The notes under the pieces: model-generated
What the model saw: only the letters and a program-made list of their open reading frames with translations
What the model was told of the DNA's origin: nothing
Database searches by the model: none
NCBI RefSeq assembly: GCF_003054025.1
Contig: NZ_QBKG01000001.1
Span: 434,001 to 498,000 of the forward strand
Direction of reading: 5' to 3'
DNA length: 64,000 bases
DNA from: Capnocytophaga leadbetteri
GTDB lineage: Bacteria; Bacteroidota; Bacteroidia; Flavobacteriales; Flavobacteriaceae
Made by a program: the position numbers and the translations under genes
In this document: positions 8,059 to 15,575 of the stretch, one piece after another
Layout: each line of letters begins with the position of its first letter
How positions within the stretch are numbered: the stretch's first letter is position 1

Positions 8059-8066
8059 TACCTTTG
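8059..8066 (+). promoter_or_regulatory. Predicted -7 box of the tolC-macAB operon
   Basis: TACCTTTG, 32 bases before the ATG at 8099, with TTG at 8035-8037 as a possible -33 element. Confidence 0.65.
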
Positions 8067-8098
8067 CATCAGCAAAATGATAAACAAAGAGAAAGCTT

Positions 8099-9433
8099 AT
8101 GAAAAAGAACTTTTATATATTATCAATGTGTATGCTGCCTTTAGGGGTATGGGCGCAATCTAAACAGTGGTCGCTGACAGATTGTATTAACTATGCTGTG
8201 CAGCATAACATCAGCGTAAAGAAAACCGAACTCAACCAGCAGACCGCTGAAATTAACCTCAGTCAGGCGAAAGATAACCGCCTGCCTACCGTCAGTGGCT
8301 CGGCATCGGCAAACCTCAATAACGGTTCGGCAATTAACCAGATTTCTAATGAACGGGTGTCGCGCCGTACTTTTTCTAACAACTTTGGGGTCTCGGCTTC
8401 TATGCCGCTCTATCAGGGCAATAAACTCAATTTGCAAATAGACCGCAGCCAGCTGCTATTAGAGCAGAACGAACTATACGTGCAAGAGGCGAAGAACAAC
8501 ATCACCCTGAGTGTGCTGGAAGCCTATCTGCAAGCCCTCTACAGCTATGAAGGGATAGCGGTAGCCAAGAATGCAGCGCGCTCGTCGGCTGAAGAACTTA
8601 AGCAAGCGCAAACTAAGTTCGCCAACGGCTCGATAGCTAAGCTCAGTTTGGCAGAGATAGAAACGCGCAACGCTAATAATGAGTACGCTATCATTCAGGC
8701 TGAAAACCAATATGCGAGTCGCGTGCTTACCCTCAAACAGCTTTTAGAACTCCCCCCCAATAGCGATTTTGCCATTGCCCTCGACCTGCAAGAAGATGAC
8801 TATGTGGCGATTATCCCTAACAAAGACGAGGTGTTTGCACAAGCTAAACAGACGCTTCCTAACCTGAAAATCTATCAATCGCAACAAAAGATAGCCGAAA
8901 AGGACATCAAGATAGCCAAAGCAGGAGCGTTGCCCTCTATAGGTTTGCAGGCGGGAGTGAATACAGGGTATTCTAACCTCAATAGCCTAAGTTATGCTAC
9001 TCAGTTAGATAGCAATTTTGGTCAGACGATAGGAGCATCGCTTAATATCCCTATCTTTTCGCAAAACAAGAACAAAAACAATGTGAAGTTAGCGAAACTC
9101 ACTCAGCAACAGTCCGTTTTGGAAGAGCAACAAGCTGAAAAAGACCTTTATGCTAAGATAGAAACCGCTTGGCAGAATGCCACCACGCACCACGCACAAC
9201 AGGCGGCCTCGCGTACGGCTCGCGATAATGCCAAATTGGCTTACGATTTGGCAGTGAAAAAACACGAGTTTGGTGGGCTTACCAATACGGAGCTTTTAGT
9301 AAGTGAGAATGCTTACCTAACCGCCGAACAAACGTATTTGCAAAACAAATATATGTCGGCACTCTATGTGCAGCTGCTGAAGTTTTATATGGGGGTCCTC
9401 CCCCTAACCCCCTCCCAAGGAGGGGGGATGTAG
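8099..9433 (+). CDS. TolC-family outer-membrane efflux protein
   Basis: The 444-residue protein starts with a signal peptide (MKKNFYILSMCMLPLGVWAQS) and has two outer-membrane efflux protein repeats: long amphipathic helices rich in Gln, Asn and Ala (about 30-215 and 235-430), as in TolC. It would form the outer-membrane duct for the MacA/MacB-type pump encoded next. The last ~12 codons (GVLPLTPSQGGGM) are not family-like: they are read from a GC-rich intergenic repeat that continues past the stop, so the native C-terminus has been replaced or extended. The region lost is normally periplasmic and dispensable, so function may be kept. Confidence 0.9.
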   Translation: MKKNFYILSMCMLPLGVWAQSKQWSLTDCINYAVQHNISVKKTELNQQTAEINLSQAKDNRLPTVSGSASANLNNGSAINQISNERVSRRTFSNNFGVSASMPLYQGNKLNLQIDRSQLLLEQNELYVQEAKNNITLSVLEAYLQALYSYEGIAVAKNAARSSAEELKQAQTKFANGSIAKLSLAEIETRNANNEYAIIQAENQYASRVLTLKQLLELPPNSDFAIALDLQEDDYVAIIPNKDEVFAQAKQTLPNLKIYQSQQKIAEKDIKIAKAGALPSIGLQAGVNTGYSNLNSLSYATQLDSNFGQTIGASLNIPIFSQNKNKNNVKLAKLTQQQSVLEEQQAEKDLYAKIETAWQNATTHHAQQAASRTARDNAKLAYDLAVKKHEFGGLTNTELLVSENAYLTAEQTYLQNKYMSALYVQLLKFYMGVLPLTPSQGGGM

Positions 9434-9514
9434 CGACGGTCATCTTTCTGAAAAACATCCCCCCTATGCACATACTCCGCTGCGCCAGCTCGCGGACTTC
9501 CTTCAAAGGGGGAG
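9391..9514. repeat. Composite GC-rich repeat carrying the dispersed hairpin
   Basis: The sequence is unlike its surroundings. An outer palindromic C-run/G-run part (tccccctaaccccct, caaggagggggga, then ccccccta) and a closing caaagggggaga surround a hairpin at 9472-9499: stem tccgc/gcgga with an 11-base loop. The hairpin is the inverse of the elements at 22192-22220 and 56847-56875. The repeat starts inside the end of the tolC-like gene and supplies its last codons. Confidence 0.7.
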
Positions 9515-9541
9515 ATGCGACGCAAAAGCGACAACATTCTG

Positions 9542-9588
9542 CTAACGACTAACGACTAACAACTAATGACTAATAACTAACGACTAAA
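9542..9588. repeat. Heptamer tandem array before macA
   Basis: Six 7-base units (gactaac, gactaac, aactaat, gactaat, aactaac, gactaaa) plus a partial first unit, ending 4 bases before the macA ATG. Because the operon is read through here, the array is transcribed. Confidence 0.75.
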
Positions 9589-9592
9589 TACG

Positions 9593-10822
9593 ATGAAAAA
9601 GAAAATCAAAAAAATCATTATTATTGCGCTACTGGCTGTAGTGGCTTTTGTGGGCTATCAGTTTTTTATGAAAGAAAAACCAACGCCTATTATATTGCAA
9701 ACCGATGAGGTTACTCAAGGTGATGTCACTACCGAAGTAACCGCTACGGGGAGTGTACAACCAGTAGACGAGGTGGAAGTAGGTACCCAAGTATCGGGCT
9801 TGGTGAGCAAAATATATGTAGATTATAACAGCCAAGTGAAGAAAGGTCAGCTACTAGCGGAACTCGACAAGACCAATCTACAAGAAAACGTTATCAACGC
9901 TACGGCTAACTACAATTCTGCCCTTAACGAACTGAATTATTATCAGCAGAACTACGACCGCCAGAAGAAAATGTACAGTGCCCAAGTGATTAGTCAGCAG
10001 GATTATGAGCAAGCATTGTATCAGCTTAACAATGCGAAAACCAGTGTAGCTCAACGTCTTACGACCCTTAATCAGGCGAAAACTAACTTGGGTTATGCCA
10101 ATATCTATTCGCCTATCGATGGGATTATCCTTAGCAAAGAGGTAGAAGAGGGGCAAACGGTAGCCGCCTCGATGAGTGCGCCTACGCTCTTCAAAATAGC
10201 TAAAGACATCAAACGTATGCAGGTAGAGGTGAATGTAGACGAAGCCGATATAGGGCAAGTGAAAGTAGGACAACGCGTGAGTTTTACCGTAGATGCTTAT
10301 CCTCAGGAGGAGTTCGTAGGGCGTGTGACCCAAGTGCGCTTATCGCCTACCACTTCATCAAACGTGGTGACTTATACGGTGATAGTGGAGGCAGAAAACC
10401 CCGACGAGAAACTCAAACCAGGGCTTACTGCTACCATCGCTATCTATACCAATGAGCTGAAAGGTGTGACCATAGTGCCTGCTAAGGCTATCAATTTTAA
10501 GCCTGATACTGATGTGTTACTGCAATATTACGCCCAAAAGGGTATTACTGCTGAAGCACCTAAAGTACAACACGGTAGAAGAAAGAATAAATACGTGTGG
10601 GTAGTGAACGCTGACGGCACTCTCGCTCAGAAAGCCGTAACCATAGGTAGCAATGACGGTATCAACGTGCAAGTAGTAAGTGGACTCAACGTTGGCGAAA
10701 AAGTAGCCACCAGCTTGCAGGGCAACACACCGCGAGTAGCAGGAGGCGAGAGTAAGAGCAGCGATAGCAGCAGTCCGTTTATGCCAAAACGCCCTAGTAG
10801 AAACAATTCAAAAGCTAAATAA
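9593..10822 (+). CDS. macA: MacA/HlyD-type periplasmic adaptor of an ABC efflux pump
   Basis: The 409-residue membrane-fusion protein has an N-terminal anchor helix (about 5-25), a biotinyl-lipoyl-like half (GTQVSGLVSKIYVDYNSQVKKGQLLAEL, about 63), a coiled-coil hairpin (about 95-160), the second lipoyl half (ANIYSPIDGIILSKEVEEGQTV), then beta-barrel and membrane-proximal domains. It links the inner-membrane ABC transporter to the TolC duct. The C-tail is Ser/Lys-rich. Its stop directly abuts the start of the ATPase gene. The symbol is given by architecture; the exported substrate (macrolide, peptide or lipid) cannot be read from the sequence. Confidence 0.88.
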   Translation: MKKKIKKIIIIALLAVVAFVGYQFFMKEKPTPIILQTDEVTQGDVTTEVTATGSVQPVDEVEVGTQVSGLVSKIYVDYNSQVKKGQLLAELDKTNLQENVINATANYNSALNELNYYQQNYDRQKKMYSAQVISQQDYEQALYQLNNAKTSVAQRLTTLNQAKTNLGYANIYSPIDGIILSKEVEEGQTVAASMSAPTLFKIAKDIKRMQVEVNVDEADIGQVKVGQRVSFTVDAYPQEEFVGRVTQVRLSPTTSSNVVTYTVIVEAENPDEKLKPGLTATIAIYTNELKGVTIVPAKAINFKPDTDVLLQYYAQKGITAEAPKVQHGRRKNKYVWVVNADGTLAQKAVTIGSNDGINVQVVSGLNVGEKVATSLQGNTPRVAGGESKSSDSSSPFMPKRPSRNNSKAK

Positions 10823-11569
10823 ATGAAAAAAGCCATTATAGATATACGCGATATGAAGCGCAACTTCCAGATGGGCAACGAGACGGTACACGCCCTGAAA
10901 GGCATCAACCTGACCATCAGAGAAGGTGAGTTCGTAACCATTATGGGGCCTAGTGGGTCGGGCAAATCGACTTTGCTGAACATATTAGGTTGCTTAGACC
11001 GTCCCTCTTCTGGCGATTACATTTTGGACGGTATCTCGGTGAAAGATATGAGCAAAAACGAATTGGCGCATATACGCAATACCAAGATAGGTTTTATCTT
11101 TCAGTCGTACAATCTATTAGCCCGTACCTCAGCTATTGAGAATGTAGAGCTTCCGCTGATGTACAACCCCAAAGTGTCAGCCAAAGAACGCCGCGAGCGC
11201 GCTATAGAAGCCCTCATCAGTGTAGGGTTAGAAAGCCGACTCAACCATTTGCCCAGTGAGCTATCGGGGGGACAGCAGCAACGGGTAGCTATTGCGCGTT
11301 CGCTCGTGAATCAGCCTGTTATTCTCCTCGCCGATGAGGCAACTGGAAACCTCGATACCAAAACTTCCTACGAAGTAATGGAGCTCTTTCAACGGCTAAA
11401 CGAACAAGGTAGCACTATAGGATTTGTAACCCACGAAGACGATATTGCCCAATTTAGCAAACGCACGGTAGTGCTGAAAGATGGGCACATCATTAGCGAT
11501 AAGGAAGTAACCGATAGGCTAAATGCTAAAGAACAGCTGGCGCAATTGAGAAATACGAGTGAGGAATAA
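10823..11569 (+). CDS. MacB/LolD-type ABC transporter ATPase
   Basis: The 248-residue ATPase starts on the base after the macA stop. It has Walker A GPSGSGKST, Q-loop FQSYNLL, signature LSGGQQQRVAIARSL, Walker B VILLADEATGNLD and the H-loop VTHEDD. The ADEATGNLDT form is typical of the MacB/LolD/FtsE (MJ0796) group. Its partner permease is not adjacent but about 4 kb downstream at 15576, behind a block of unrelated small genes. E. coli MacB fuses ATPase and permease; here they are separate chains. Confidence 0.93.
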   Translation: MKKAIIDIRDMKRNFQMGNETVHALKGINLTIREGEFVTIMGPSGSGKSTLLNILGCLDRPSSGDYILDGISVKDMSKNELAHIRNTKIGFIFQSYNLLARTSAIENVELPLMYNPKVSAKERRERAIEALISVGLESRLNHLPSELSGGQQQRVAIARSLVNQPVILLADEATGNLDTKTSYEVMELFQRLNEQGSTIGFVTHEDDIAQFSKRTVVLKDGHIISDKEVTDRLNAKEQLAQLRNTSEE

Positions 11570-11603
11570 CGGTGGGGCTCTGGTAAAGTTGAAAAGAAAT
11601 TAG

Positions 11604-11611
11604 TATCTTTG
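11604..11611 (+). promoter_or_regulatory. Predicted -7 box before the YARHG gene
   Basis: TATCTTTG, 18 bases before the ATG at 11629. It suggests the inserted block has its own promoter after the ABC ATPase gene. Confidence 0.55.
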
Positions 11612-11628
11612 CCGAAAAAATACTTTAT

Positions 11629-12336
11629 ATGAAACAGTTATACTTCTTATCAATAGCGTTGTTCTCACTAAACGCTACGGCACAGCTAAAAGATTGCACC
11701 ACTTGTGCCACCCAAGTGATTAAGGAACAACAAATCAGCAAATTGAGCATAGATGAATTGCGCTTCCTCACCAATGACCTCTACGCTCGCAAAGGTTATA
11801 AGTTTAAAGACTATGAAATAAGCAATTACTTTAATGAAAAACCGTGGTATAAGCCTGTGAGTGACAATAGTAAAGTGAAACTCAACGCAGTGGAAGAACA
11901 GAATGTGAAGCTATTTCAAGAACACACGGCAATACTAAAAGCTGATAGAGAAAAACTTATAGAAGCATTGCGAAGTTTAAAAGCAGAAACCCTAAAAGGT
12001 AATAATCCTATTCCCAAAGGTAACTCTAATGAGTATCTTAGTAAAACCATTGCTAAATTAGATATAGATGATATTCATTGGATTAAAAATCAAGGATATT
12101 ATAGCGTAGAGGTAGATAACTTTAAGGGGAGTAACAAATATTATATATCTATAGACGGTAGTGAAGTAGAGATTGGGTGGTTTGAAGATGGTCATTCTAA
12201 AAAAGTACAAGATGATGATAAGATTAAGGGAGTCTATGATACGGAGGTATTTGAGGTTATGGAAAGCGTTACTTATTGGAGATTCAAATGGAAAAATCAA
12301 AAATTGGTGTTTATAGAGTCTGGAGTAGCAGGATAA
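11629..12336 (+). CDS. Exported YARHG-domain protein
   Basis: The 235-residue protein has a signal peptide (MKQLYFLSIALFSLNATAQL), a CTTC pair just after it, and a YARHG domain at about 38-80 (LSIDELRFLTNDLYARKGYK, then YFNEKPWYKP). YARHG domains occur in exported or envelope-associated bacterial proteins and are thought to bind cell-wall or extracellular ligands; no enzymatic role is known. The second half (about 120-235) is a predicted beta-rich segment I do not recognise. First gene of the block that separates the ABC ATPase and permease. Confidence 0.75.
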   Translation: MKQLYFLSIALFSLNATAQLKDCTTCATQVIKEQQISKLSIDELRFLTNDLYARKGYKFKDYEISNYFNEKPWYKPVSDNSKVKLNAVEEQNVKLFQEHTAILKADREKLIEALRSLKAETLKGNNPIPKGNSNEYLSKTIAKLDIDDIHWIKNQGYYSVEVDNFKGSNKYYISIDGSEVEIGWFEDGHSKKVQDDDKIKGVYDTEVFEVMESVTYWRFKWKNQKLVFIESGVAG

Positions 12337-12376
12337 AGAGAAAAAGTGCGAACACTGTTCGCACAATTCAACATAT

Positions 12377-13240
12377 ATGAATATAGAAGAAATCAAAAAG
12401 AAAATACAAATCATCTTAGAGGTTCCTCAGCTAAAACGATTTGGCGGTATATATATGAATCCCGTATTGGAAGAAGCAAAAGTAGCCAAAATAGAGAAAG
12501 AAAATCGTATCACTCTCCCTGCGGATTATCGTACTTTCATTACCCAAATCGCCAATGGCTGTGTGGGTCCCGATTACGGACTGCGTTCTCTTAAAGAAGC
12601 AACGGAAGATTTGATGTGGAAAGACCGGACTATAGACCTCTCTACGCCTTTCCCTTACACCGAGCATTGGAATGAAGAGGAATGGCTTAATAGTATTGAT
12701 TGGGACGGTGGTGAGCGCCCTACGCCAGAGGAGGTGGAATCCTATATGGATACAAAGCGCATCAGTGGTTGCTTGCAAATATGCCATATAGGGCACGGAG
12801 CCTCGTATCTTTTGGTGGTGAATGGTAAAGAAAAAGGCTATATATGGCTCGATAGTCGTCAGGATTATGGCGGACTGTCGCCTGAGCTTAACGAGAAGGG
12901 AGAAAAACTCACCTTTGAAATGTGGTATACCGACTGGCTGAATGAGGTAGTAGCCCCTGAAAAAGTGTGGTTTGAGAAATCACTTCAGTTTATCAAAAAG
13001 GCTTTCCCAAAGATAGAGGAAACAGATTTTAGGCTAATGACTTATGTGCTTTATGAGCATTACTCTGATAGAAACTTAGCAACCCTCATCGCTCACCTTT
13101 ATGGACTGAACCCAATAGACATCTATTTTGAAATAGGAAAGTTTATCCAAAGAGAAAAGTACGATGAGAAAACTATTCAGCAGTATGAAGCCCAATTGCG
13201 AGAAAGCGGTTTTTATGATTGGGCTACAGAGGAAGAGTAA
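12377..13240 (+). CDS. SMI1/KNR4-family protein, immunity-like
   Basis: The 287-residue cytoplasmic protein carries a SMI1/KNR4 fold in its first two-thirds: an N-terminal helix, the ENRITLPADYRTFITQIANG motif near residue 45, and the acidic YLLVVNGKEKGYIWLDSRQDYGG strand pair near 145. The C-terminal third is helical. In bacteria this superfamily is mostly immunity proteins paired with polymorphic or contact-dependent toxins, but no toxin gene is visible here. Its last ~24 codons are repeated at 13933-14004, so a second copy once followed. Role as orphan immunity gene is inferred. Confidence 0.7.
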   Translation: MNIEEIKKKIQIILEVPQLKRFGGIYMNPVLEEAKVAKIEKENRITLPADYRTFITQIANGCVGPDYGLRSLKEATEDLMWKDRTIDLSTPFPYTEHWNEEEWLNSIDWDGGERPTPEEVESYMDTKRISGCLQICHIGHGASYLLVVNGKEKGYIWLDSRQDYGGLSPELNEKGEKLTFEMWYTDWLNEVVAPEKVWFEKSLQFIKKAFPKIEETDFRLMTYVLYEHYSDRNLATLIAHLYGLNPIDIYFEIGKFIQREKYDEKTIQQYEAQLRESGFYDWATEEE

Positions 13241-13255
13241 AAAATAAAAAAAGAG

Positions 13256-13263
13256 TATCTTTG
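13256..13263 (+). promoter_or_regulatory. Predicted -7 box before the broken gene at 13280
   Basis: TATCTTTG, 17 bases before the ATG at 13280. Confidence 0.5.
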
Positions 13264-13279
13264 CCTAAAATAGATAACA

Positions 13280-13621
13280 ATGAGTCATAGTTCTAAAACA
13301 ATATCAACATTCACAAGTGTGGAGGCAATGGAAAAGTTTATCAACGATGTGAATTTGGAAGAAGGCTTTACAGACTGGAACTTAACATAAGAAGAGTTTC
13401 AACAGCTTTGGAACTCGCACCTATTTCACGAACTTAATTACGAATTAGATAAACTTATTGATGACTATGAATGGGAGGATATTATAGGTGTAGAAGCTCT
13501 GCAAAAAGCCTATGAAATTACAGGAGCTAATACCATAAGCAAACTACCTGTCGGACAGAAATTATTAGCAATGCTTCATAAAGCTATAGAATACAAAACA
13601 GGGATATTCTTTTTCTTTTGA
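13280..13621 (+). pseudogene. Small gene interrupted by one nonsense codon
   Basis: From the ATG at 13280 the frame reads 36 codons (ending DWNLT), a TAA at 13388-13390, then 76 more sense codons (EEFQQLWNSHLF onward) to a normal stop at 13619-13621. Both halves have the same amphipathic, acidic composition, and a promoter box stands at the usual distance, so one gene of about 113 codons broken by a single base change (GAA or CAA to TAA) is the simplest reading. I do not recognise the family. A sequencing error is possible. Neighbours suggest an immunity-type or island gene. Confidence 0.7.
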
Positions 13622-13634
13622 CAATACTGATGTT

Positions 13635-13922
13635 ATGAATAAAACATTTCAAGTAGAAAAGTTTTCAGTTATTAATGAAAATACATTTTCAGTAGCAGGA
13701 AGAGTGATTGCAGGGGATATTATTCATAAAGGAGAGGTTTTCAATCTTTGCAAAAAAGACAATAACACTTTGATAGAGATAAATTTCACCCTAAAACAAA
13801 TAGAAATGTATGGTCGTTCTATTGATTTTATAGATTTAGGGTGTACAGGAGTGCTATTTTTAGAAGGAGAATGTCCTACTACTCAAATAAAAGAACTAAT
13901 TATAGCTAAACAAACAATATAA
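13635..13922 (+). CDS. Small hypothetical protein, possible EF-Tu domain-2-like barrel
   Basis: The 95-residue protein starts 13 bases after the broken gene. The pattern FSVINENTFSVAGRVIAGDI, then HKGEVF resembles the FxIxxxFxVxGRVxxGxIxxG signature of the small beta-barrel seen in domain 2 of translational GTPases, but the GTPase part is absent. Free-standing barrels of this type occur as uncharacterised proteins. No signal peptide. Function unknown; the resemblance is weak and from pattern only. Confidence 0.6.
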   Translation: MNKTFQVEKFSVINENTFSVAGRVIAGDIIHKGEVFNLCKKDNNTLIEINFTLKQIEMYGRSIDFIDLGCTGVLFLEGECPTTQIKELIIAKQTI

Positions 13923-13932
13923 CCAAATATTA

Positions 13933-14004
13933 AAAATCATTCAGGAGTATGAAGCCCAATTGCGCGAAAGTGGTTTTTATGATTGGGCAGCAGAGGAAGA
14001 GTAG
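13933..14004 (+). pseudogene. 3' remnant of a second SMI1/KNR4 gene
   Basis: 24 codons ending YEAQLRESGFYDWAAEEE and a stop repeat the C-terminus of the gene at 12377-13240; over 65 bases including the sequence after the stop, only five bases differ. Nothing upstream matches, so it is the tail of a lost tandem copy or a recombination scar. An overlapping ATG frame beginning at 13949 reads this remnant out of frame and is not a real start. Confidence 0.8.
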
Positions 14005-14041
14005 AAAATATAACTCAATAAATTTTAAAAATGGTAGTTTT

Positions 14042-14467
14042 ATGGAATTCACAGGAGAGTTTTACCCCTTTTATTCGGACAAACCAATAGAGATAGTCGT
14101 ACAAAAAATGTTGGATTTTGCTAAGAGTATAGGGTATCAATGGGAATATTTCAATCAAGAAGAATATGACCACAGAGGTTATTTCTTTTGGAAGAATAAA
14201 AAGATGCTTACCATACATGACGAGAAAGGTTATAACACTCTTATGAATGGAGAAGGTTGTTTTTGTTTGGAACTAAAGGAAACTAATCTAAACTGTGGGG
14301 CAAAATACTTTGAGTTTGAGCAGGAGCCTTATGATAGTTTTTATAATGATTTTTATTGTATTTTTTCAAAGGTATATTATTACTACTTAGTGCTTCCAGA
14401 AACCATTGATGAAAATGATTTTTCTCAGAAAGTTTTTAATACTTTACGGGAGATTTTAAAAAGTTAG
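14042..14467 (+). CDS. Hypothetical acidic protein in the immunity-like block
   Basis: 141 residues from ATG 14042 (MEFTGEFYPF). The longer reading from 13949 passes through the SMI1 remnant in the wrong frame, so it is rejected. The protein is rich in Tyr, Phe, Asp and Glu, with no signal peptide or membrane segment, which fits small cytoplasmic immunity proteins in general, but I recognise no family. The codons are more AT-rich than those of the efflux genes either side. The next gene starts 4 bases after its stop. Confidence 0.65.
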   Translation: MEFTGEFYPFYSDKPIEIVVQKMLDFAKSIGYQWEYFNQEEYDHRGYFFWKNKKMLTIHDEKGYNTLMNGEGCFCLELKETNLNCGAKYFEFEQEPYDSFYNDFYCIFSKVYYYYLVLPETIDENDFSQKVFNTLREILKS

Positions 14468-14471
14468 TGAT

Positions 14472-14798
14472 ATGAATTTAATAGACCTTATTACCGATAA
14501 CCACAATACTCCTTTTTGGGAAATCTCCTATCATTGGCATAGAACGTATCAGGCTAAGGGCATACAATATCAGCATTTTGTAGGGGAGATTACCAATACG
14601 TATAACATTCCCAAAGAACTTATTTCTTTGTTGGATAAGCAATCTCAATTAGTTAATGAAGGTGTTTTCTCGGTTGATGAAATTATCGAGGATAAGATGA
14701 AGGCTTTTGAACTCAAATTGCAAAATAAAAACATCAGTATTGTGAACCTTTATATAGAAGGCAATGGAGTAGATTTTTGTATTGTAGAGAATAATTAA
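14472..14798 (+). CDS. Hypothetical protein
   Basis: 108 residues beginning MNLIDLITDNHNTPFW, no signal peptide, mainly helical with a Glu/Lys-rich C-terminal half. It begins 4 bases after the previous gene and stops 7 bases before the next, so the three are probably co-transcribed. No family recognised. Confidence 0.6.
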   Translation: MNLIDLITDNHNTPFWEISYHWHRTYQAKGIQYQHFVGEITNTYNIPKELISLLDKQSQLVNEGVFSVDEIIEDKMKAFELKLQNKNISIVNLYIEGNGVDFCIVENN

Positions 14799-14805
14799 AA
14801 ATTTT

Positions 14806-15525
14806 ATGAAACACTTACTTATTTTATTCCTGCTCCTTACGACCAACGCCTTTGCGCAAGGTCCTTTTGGAGACTATGCCGTAGTAAAAGACAAAGACGG
14901 CTATGTGAACATTCGCGCTAAAGAAAGCGTAAAAAGCAAAATTGTAGGCACTTTGCCTAATAATACACTTGTATACACTTTATTTGATACTACAGAAGAT
15001 GAAACTGGTGAAGAGATATTTTTTAATTGGATTGCTGTAGATAAAGGGTATGTACATAAAAGTCGCCTGAAGATGATAGGCGAATTTCCTTCTATTGGCA
15101 AAGGTAAAGAGAAAGAGACAGAGAATAGTATCACCATTGCTGAAAAGGGCATTAGTGTTACTCTTACTAGACAGCCATTTGATAAAACTAAACACAAGAT
15201 TACCAAGAAAAAGCATAAATATTACGAGGAGTTAATCATTGATGGTAAGAGTGCTCAAGGTACAGACACCTCCTTTATACCTGAAGACCATTACAAGAGT
15301 ATCATTGTAACTATCAACGGCAAAAACGTATCTATCCCTAAAAGTGCTTATGATGATTTGTACGAAGTAGCTATGTATACTGATAATAATGCGGTATATT
15401 ATGACAAAGAGGAAGATACAATTTACATTATTGCCCATAATGGTAGTGGTGCCAATGCTTACGAAGTGTGCTGGCAAATAGTAAAAGGTGAGTATAAAAC
15501 CCGTATTATAGGACAACCTTTCTAG
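14806..15525 (+). CDS. Exported bacterial SH3-domain protein
   Basis: 239 residues with a signal peptide (MKHLLILFLLLTTNAFAQ) followed by a bacterial SH3 (SH3b) domain at about 25-90: VVKDKDGYVNIRAKESVKSK, then VGTLPNNT and a final GYVHKSRL. SH3b domains usually bind peptidoglycan or other envelope ligands. The C-terminal 130 residues are beta-rich and unrecognised. Last gene of the block before the MacB permease. Confidence 0.75.
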   Translation: MKHLLILFLLLTTNAFAQGPFGDYAVVKDKDGYVNIRAKESVKSKIVGTLPNNTLVYTLFDTTEDETGEEIFFNWIAVDKGYVHKSRLKMIGEFPSIGKGKEKETENSITIAEKGISVTLTRQPFDKTKHKITKKKHKYYEELIIDGKSAQGTDTSFIPEDHYKSIIVTINGKNVSIPKSAYDDLYEVAMYTDNNAVYYDKEEDTIYIIAHNGSGANAYEVCWQIVKGEYKTRIIGQPF

Positions 15526-15531
15526 TCTTAC

Positions 15532-15571
15532 AGAATTTGCCAATCTGCTAATTTTCTAATTTGCTAATTAA
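15532..15571. repeat. Octamer tandem array before the MacB permease
   Basis: Five degenerate 8-base units (agaatttg, ccaatctg, ctaatttt, ctaatttg, ctaattaa), ending 4 bases before the permease ATG. Confidence 0.65.
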
Positions 15572-15575
15572 CATT

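Noticed and set aside
10823-11569. LolD (lipoprotein release) assignment for the ABC ATPase
   Set aside because: LolD and MacB ATPases look alike, but the MacA and TolC genes directly upstream and a MacB-type permease downstream favour a MacAB-type pump.
13949-14041. Upstream ATG extending the gene at 14042 by 31 codons
   Set aside because: These codons read the SMI1 3' remnant out of frame; the remnant's own frame is homologous to the intact gene, so the extension is accidental.
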